NCBI GenBank assembly: GCA_902803125.1
Contig: CADCOZ010000011.1
Coordinates: 1 to 7,843 of the forward strand
DNA from: an uncultured Ruminococcus sp.
GTDB taxonomy: Bacteria > Bacillota > Clostridia > Oscillospirales > Acutalibacteraceae
Reading direction: 5' to 3'
Length of the DNA stretch: 7,843 bases
Shown piece after piece: positions 5,371 through 7,843 of the stretch; within the stretch, counting starts at the first letter, position 1; each line of letters begins with the position of its first letter. The notes beneath the pieces are model-generated. The model saw only the letters and a list, made by a program, of their open reading frames with translations. It made no database searches and was not told the origin of the DNA. The position numbers were made by a program, and so were the translations under genes.

Positions 5371-6544
5371 TTTGCTGGTCAATTCCCTGAAAATGCTGTT
5401 TCGGCACAAAACCAGAACCCTGCTGACCCTGTTTGGCATTGTGGTGGGGGTGGCCTCGGTGATTATTATCAATAATATCGGTCAGTGCGGCAATCAGGCT
5501 CTGACCGATGAAATTGACGAATTAGGCATGGGCGGTTTATCGGTGATGCAGAAAAATAATTCTGCCCCTTTAGCCAACAAGGAACTTCATGTCATTCAGT
5601 CCCTTTCCTATGTGGAATACGCCATGCCGCTGATGTTTGAATCGACAGAGGCCTATGTGCATGAAGAACGCAGTCCGATTTATCTGTGGGGCATTGATAA
5701 AAGTGCGAAAGATGTCATCAATCTTCAATTGGTTCACGGGCGTTTTTTTAATGTGGGCGATGTTTCGTCCTCTGCGAAAGCCTGTCTGATGGATCAGAAA
5801 TTTGCTGTCGGCTGTTACGGAACGGATCAGGTTGTTGGCCGGAAGGTCGTCATCAACAGCGGCGGCACTAACGAAAGCTATCAGATAATTGGTGTCGTCA
5901 AAACGGGCAGCGGTTTGTTGGAAAACATGATGGGGGAGTATATCCCCACGTTTATGTATGTGCCGTATACAACCTTGCAGAACAATCTGAATACCGGCAA
6001 TTTCTCGCAAATTGCCGTCAAAGTCAAACCGGAGATGGACAGTGAGGAAGCCGGCGAGAAAATCCTCAAAACGATGGAGCGAAACGCTTCTGTTTCCGGA
6101 GCCTATATGATTACCAACCTGGCCAAGCAGAAGGAGAATATCAACAATATCATTCAGATTTTCACATGGGTGCTGACCTGTGTAGGCATCATTTCCTTGT
6201 TTGTAGCGGGACTGAGCATTATGAATGTGATGTTGGCGGCTGTCACCGAACGCACCAAAGAAATCGGTATCAAGAAAGCCTTGGGAGCTCCGTCAAAGTT
6301 CATTGTGATGGAATTTTTGTTGGAAGCGGTCATGCTGACACTGTTGGGTTCGGTCATTGGTATTGCAAGCGGCACCCTTGTTTCATGGATTGGTGCGGCT
6401 CTGTTGGGATTGACACTCATCCCCAAAGCCGATATAATGATAGCGGTACTGCTGTTTTCGTTAACCGTCGGCATACTGTTTGGCATCTATCCGGCTCTAA
6501 AGGCTGCCCGTCTGCGTCCTGTTGATGCCCTCAGAACGTATTAG
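5363..6544 (+). CDS. MacB-type ABC transporter permease (FtsX domain)
   Basis: 393 residues with the four-helix MacB layout: TM1 at ~19-37 (TLLTLFGIVVGVASVIIINN), a large external domain (~40-260), then TM2 ~267-290, TM3 ~318-340 and TM4 ~352-378. Conserved FtsX-family features are present: RTKEIGIKKALGA after TM2 (the coupling region for the ATPase) and YPALKAARLRPVDALR at the C-terminus. The protein is complete. Unlike full MacB it carries no fused nucleotide-binding domain, and no ATPase gene adjoins it: hisH lies divergently upstream of the pair, and a GME-fold gene follows. The ATPase must be encoded elsewhere or be shared. It starts inside the end of the adaptor gene, with GGAAGG nine bases upstream. 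The system probably exports a peptide, lipid or drug; the substrate is unknown. Confidence 0.88.
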   Translation: MLDLLVNSLKMLFRHKTRTLLTLFGIVVGVASVIIINNIGQCGNQALTDEIDELGMGGLSVMQKNNSAPLANKELHVIQSLSYVEYAMPLMFESTEAYVHEERSPIYLWGIDKSAKDVINLQLVHGRFFNVGDVSSSAKACLMDQKFAVGCYGTDQVVGRKVVINSGGTNESYQIIGVVKTGSGLLENMMGEYIPTFMYVPYTTLQNNLNTGNFSQIAVKVKPEMDSEEAGEKILKTMERNASVSGAYMITNLAKQKENINNIIQIFTWVLTCVGIISLFVAGLSIMNVMLAAVTERTKEIGIKKALGAPSKFIVMEFLLEAVMLTLLGSVIGIASGTLVSWIGAALLGLTLIPKADIMIAVLLFSLTVGILFGIYPALKAARLRPVDALRTY

Positions 6545-6669
6545 TGTTGGATGGCTTTGCCCTTGGAATCATCCCTAAAGGGACTAACTTCGTGTCGCCC
6601 GCAAGCCTTTGAAAAGCTTGCGAAAAACTTTTATGTTGATGGTTCATGACAGCCTTTTAACAGGGGAGA

Positions 6670-6702
6670 AATAAATAATAAAGAATAACGAATAAATAAT
6701 AA
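6670..6702 (+). repeat. AT-rich 12-mer direct repeat
   Basis: AATAAATAATAA occurs at 6670-6681 and 6691-6702, a 21-bp period, within an almost pure A/T stretch. Probably low-complexity spacer DNA. Confidence 0.6.
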
Positions 6703-6720
6703 TGTGTGTGGAGCCAAAAG

Positions 6721-6741
6721 TCAGCGAATTTTGGAAGGGGG
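6721..6741 (+). repeat. 21-bp direct repeat, copy 1
   Basis: An exact 21-bp match (starts TCAGCGAATTTTGG, ends in a G run) to 7701-7721; both copies are preceded by an A-run (AAAAG and AAAA). A separate 11-mer, AATAACGAATA, lies near both copies: before this one (6684-6694) and after the other (7728-7738). The pair brackets the GME-fold gene. Confidence 0.85.
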
Positions 6742-6744
6742 TTT

Positions 6745-6782
6745 GGGGGAAAACTTTTTTTCGCCAGAAAAAGGTTTCCCCC
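6745..6782. repeat. Long imperfect inverted repeat (G5A3...T3C5)
   Basis: GGGGGAAA (6745-6752) pairs with TTTCCCCC (6775-6782); after one A/G mismatch, CTTTTT (6754-6759) pairs with AAAAAG (6768-6773) around an 8-nt loop. Fourteen pairs in all. It directly follows the 21-bp repeat. It lacks a following U tract, so it is not an ordinary terminator; it looks like part of an interspersed hairpin element or a structured leader. Confidence 0.7.
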
Positions 6783-6791
6783 AAGTGGCTG

Positions 6792-6806
6792 CCCCTGAGA
6801 TAGGGG
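6792..6806 (+). promoter_or_regulatory. Ribosome binding site of the GME-fold gene within a small hairpin
   Basis: AGGGG (6802-6806), eight bases before ATG 6815, is the only plausible ribosome site. It can pair with CCCCT (6792-6796) across a 5-nt loop, which would hide it. The stem is short (5 bp), so any effect would be modest. Confidence 0.5.
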
Positions 6807-6814
6807 TGATTGAC

Positions 6815-7597
6815 ATGAAAGAGCGTTTCCTTGCTGTACCGCATTGTCCTGAAAACACCGTCAGCCGTGTGATGATGTCCGACAGAATGCCGTCTGCGGT
6901 TCGGGCTTTACAGCAGAATCATATTCACGTCATAACGGCGGCTGTTTTGGATCATATTCATGGAGCAGAACGCTTTCATGCGGATATGTCCGTTTGTACG
7001 GCAGGCGGCGAACACCTGTTTGTGGCCGCTCAACTGTCCGCAGATAACAGGGCGGTCTTGTGTCGGGAAGGCTTTATTCTGCACGAAACAAAACAGCCGG
7101 TCACAGCCCGCTGTCCATCGCTGAATATCTGCGTGTTGGGCGATACGGTACTGTGTTATCCGCCGACAGCTGATGCGGGATTACTGGATTATTTACAGCA
7201 GACCGGCCGGCGTATTCTGACAGTCAGACAGCGTTATACAAAATGTTCTGTGGCTGTTGTCAATGCCCATGCCATTATCACGGCCGATGCCGGTATCGCA
7301 AAGGTGTGCCGCCAAAATGCTATAGACGTGCTGAAAATCACCGAAGGCTATATTGATTTGGAAGGCTATCCTTACGGGTTTATCGGCGGCTGCTGTGGTT
7401 TGCTGTCCCGTGATACGCTGGCGTTCAGCGGACGCATTGAACAGCATCCGGACTATCGGAACATGAAGGACTTTGCCCGACAGTATGGGGTATCGTTGGT
7501 GTCCCTCTCCGGTCAGCCGCTCTATGATATCGGCGGGATACTCCCTTTAGCGGAATATGATGCCAATGAAACAACAGCATCTTCTGACCTCCTGTGA
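6815..7597 (+). CDS. DUF6873-like GME-fold (pentein) protein, unknown function
   Basis: 260 residues, soluble, no signal peptide or membrane helix. The overall pattern recalls the DUF6873 GME-fold family (guanidino-group-modifying enzyme, or pentein, fold), recognised from memory: an N-terminal VPHCPEN...V, HADM at 55-58, a central Y-T-K-C-S (Cys144) then ITADAGIAKVC (155-165), GGCCG (191-195), and LSGQPLYDIGGILPLAE near the end. Characterised penteins act on arginine-like substrates with a C-terminal catalytic Cys; here no Cys follows residue 194, so that mechanism is doubtful and no reaction is assigned. The start at 6815 has AGGGG eight bases upstream and a family-like N-terminus; an in-frame ATG at 6704 would translate the upstream repeats. 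The last ~8 residues are encoded by the terminator. Neighbours give no functional clue. Cys-rich for its size (11 by hand count). Confidence 0.75.
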   Translation: MKERFLAVPHCPENTVSRVMMSDRMPSAVRALQQNHIHVITAAVLDHIHGAERFHADMSVCTAGGEHLFVAAQLSADNRAVLCREGFILHETKQPVTARCPSLNICVLGDTVLCYPPTADAGLLDYLQQTGRRILTVRQRYTKCSVAVVNAHAIITADAGIAKVCRQNAIDVLKITEGYIDLEGYPYGFIGGCCGLLSRDTLAFSGRIEQHPDYRNMKDFARQYGVSLVSLSGQPLYDIGGILPLAEYDANETTASSDLL

Positions 7598-7620
7598 AGA
7601 GGAAAGAAGATGCTGTTTTA
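7573..7620 (+). terminator. Terminator overlapping the end of the GME-fold gene
   Basis: A perfect 13-bp stem (7573-7585 with 7605-7617), an inner 4-bp CCTC/GAGG stem, and a T-rich right flank (TTTTAT). The TGA stop (7595-7597) lies in the 7-nt loop, so the last codons are part of the left arm. Confidence 0.85.
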
Positions 7621-7662
7621 TCATGAAAATCATTTTTCCAAATTTTGGTTTATCCTTTTGGG

Positions 7663-7698
7663 TTAACCGACTTTTAAGGCCACATTCCGGTCGGTTAA
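7663..7698. repeat. Inverted repeat TTAACCGAC / GTCGGTTAA
   Basis: A perfect 9-bp stem (7663-7671 with 7690-7698) around an 18-nt loop, followed by AAAATC. There is no U tract on the plus strand. On the minus strand the 3' flank begins CCC, so it is not a clear terminator there either. Its role is unknown; it directly precedes the second 21-bp repeat. Confidence 0.6.
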
Positions 7699-7700
7699 AA

Positions 7701-7721
7701 TCAGCGAATTTTGGAAGGGGG
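7701..7721 (+). repeat. 21-bp direct repeat, copy 2
   Basis: Exact match to 6721-6741, 980 bp away and in the same orientation. Here it is followed by GAGAAAAAATAACGAATA and the tandem repeats. Confidence 0.85.
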
Positions 7722-7843
7722 AGAAAAAATAACGAATAGTGAATAGTGTTGATTGAGCTAATACTGAAAACTGAAGACTGAAAACTGAAAAATGAAATTT
7801 GAAGCTGCTCCGGCAGTATTCCGATGAGCTTTGCCGCGAGTAC
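7722..7843. other. Non-coding tail with short tandem repeats
   Basis: GAATAGT occurs twice in tandem (7734-7747). ACTGAAAACTGA occurs at 7763-7774 and 7777-7788 (14-bp period) and then decays into AAAATGAAAT. The last ~45 bases are GC-richer and could begin the next feature, but hold no recognisable start or motif. No gene is supported. Confidence 0.55.

Larger units (their letters stand above)
6545..6814. other. Intergenic stretch with hairpins and repeats, no gene
   Basis: 270 bases between the permease stop and the GME-fold gene. It holds a 7-bp stem (6600-6606 with 6616-6622) followed by AAAAAC and not a U tract, an AT-rich stretch with a duplicated 12-mer, one copy of a 21-bp repeat, a long G5A3/T3C5 hairpin and a small hairpin over the next gene's ribosome site. 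No frame across it looks like a protein. The patchwork of simple elements suggests interspersed non-coding repeats. Confidence 0.6.

Noticed and set aside
4711..5472. 253-codon open frame on the minus strand across the adaptor gene
   Set aside because: It is antisense to a well-supported adaptor gene, shows no recognisable domain, and its composition mirrors the plus-strand codons.
6600..6622. 7-bp hairpin after the permease as a terminator
   Set aside because: It is followed by AAAAAC and not a U tract on the plus strand, and the T run lies on the wrong side on the minus strand.
6704..6814. Upstream start for the GME-fold gene
   Set aside because: It would translate the 21-bp repeat and the G5A3 hairpin, while ATG 6815 has a ribosome site and a family-like N-terminus.
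7557..7739. 60-codon plus-strand frame across the terminator and second repeat
   Set aside because: It overlaps the end of the GME-fold gene, runs through a terminator hairpin, an inverted repeat and the 21-bp repeat, and shows no protein-like pattern.
7763..7796. Possible CRISPR-like array in the terminal repeats
   Set aside because: Units are only 12-14 bp, adjacent and without unique spacers; this is a simple tandem repeat.

Overview
The window looks like chromosomal DNA from a Gram-positive Clostridia-type bacterium, most likely a gut Oscillospiraceae/Ruminococcaceae relative. This is inferred from strong Shine-Dalgarno sites (AAGGAGG, GGGAGG), sigma-A-type promoters with 17-bp spacers, intrinsic terminators with U tracts, and protein types typical of that group: an NRCHLIG-type secreted nuclease, a MacB-like permease with a short adaptor, and a DUF6873-like GME-fold protein. 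No tRNA, rRNA, CRISPR array, transposase or integrase was seen.

Layout. (1) Bases 2-745 (+) hold the 3' part of a DNA/RNA non-specific endonuclease with a Cys/His-rich C-terminal tail. It converges, through a shared hairpin, on (2) a minus-strand pair: an AT-rich single-pass membrane protein (1899-1252) followed by an XRE-family regulator (1184-762), driven by a perfect consensus promoter at 2053-2025. (3) The 387-bp gap at 1900-2286 is a divergent regulatory region. On the plus strand it holds a promoter, a possible 7-codon leader peptide and a terminator hairpin that competes with an alternative hairpin, all upstream of ispF (2287-2769), an enzyme of the MEP isoprenoid pathway. (4) A terminator separates ispF from a convergent two-gene hisH-hisF unit (4224-2837), the two subunits of imidazole glycerol phosphate synthase, with its own promoter. 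(5) Divergent from hisH are a membrane-fusion adaptor (4366-5370) and an overlapping MacB-type ABC permease (5363-6544), with no ATPase gene beside them. (6) A repeat- and hairpin-rich intergenic stretch (6545-6814) leads to a DUF6873-like GME-fold protein of unknown function (6815-7597). Its stop codon lies inside its own terminator. (7) Bases 7618-7843 carry no recognisable gene, but hold an inverted repeat, a second copy of a 21-bp repeat that also lies upstream of the DUF6873-like gene, and short tandem repeats.

The window is mostly ordinary housekeeping and accessory genes, and no clearly new multi-gene system is evident. The observations most worth checking are the putative transcription attenuator in the ispF leader, the AT-rich membrane-protein/XRE pair with its consensus promoter and abutting palindrome, and the uncharacterised GME-fold protein bracketed by direct repeats.
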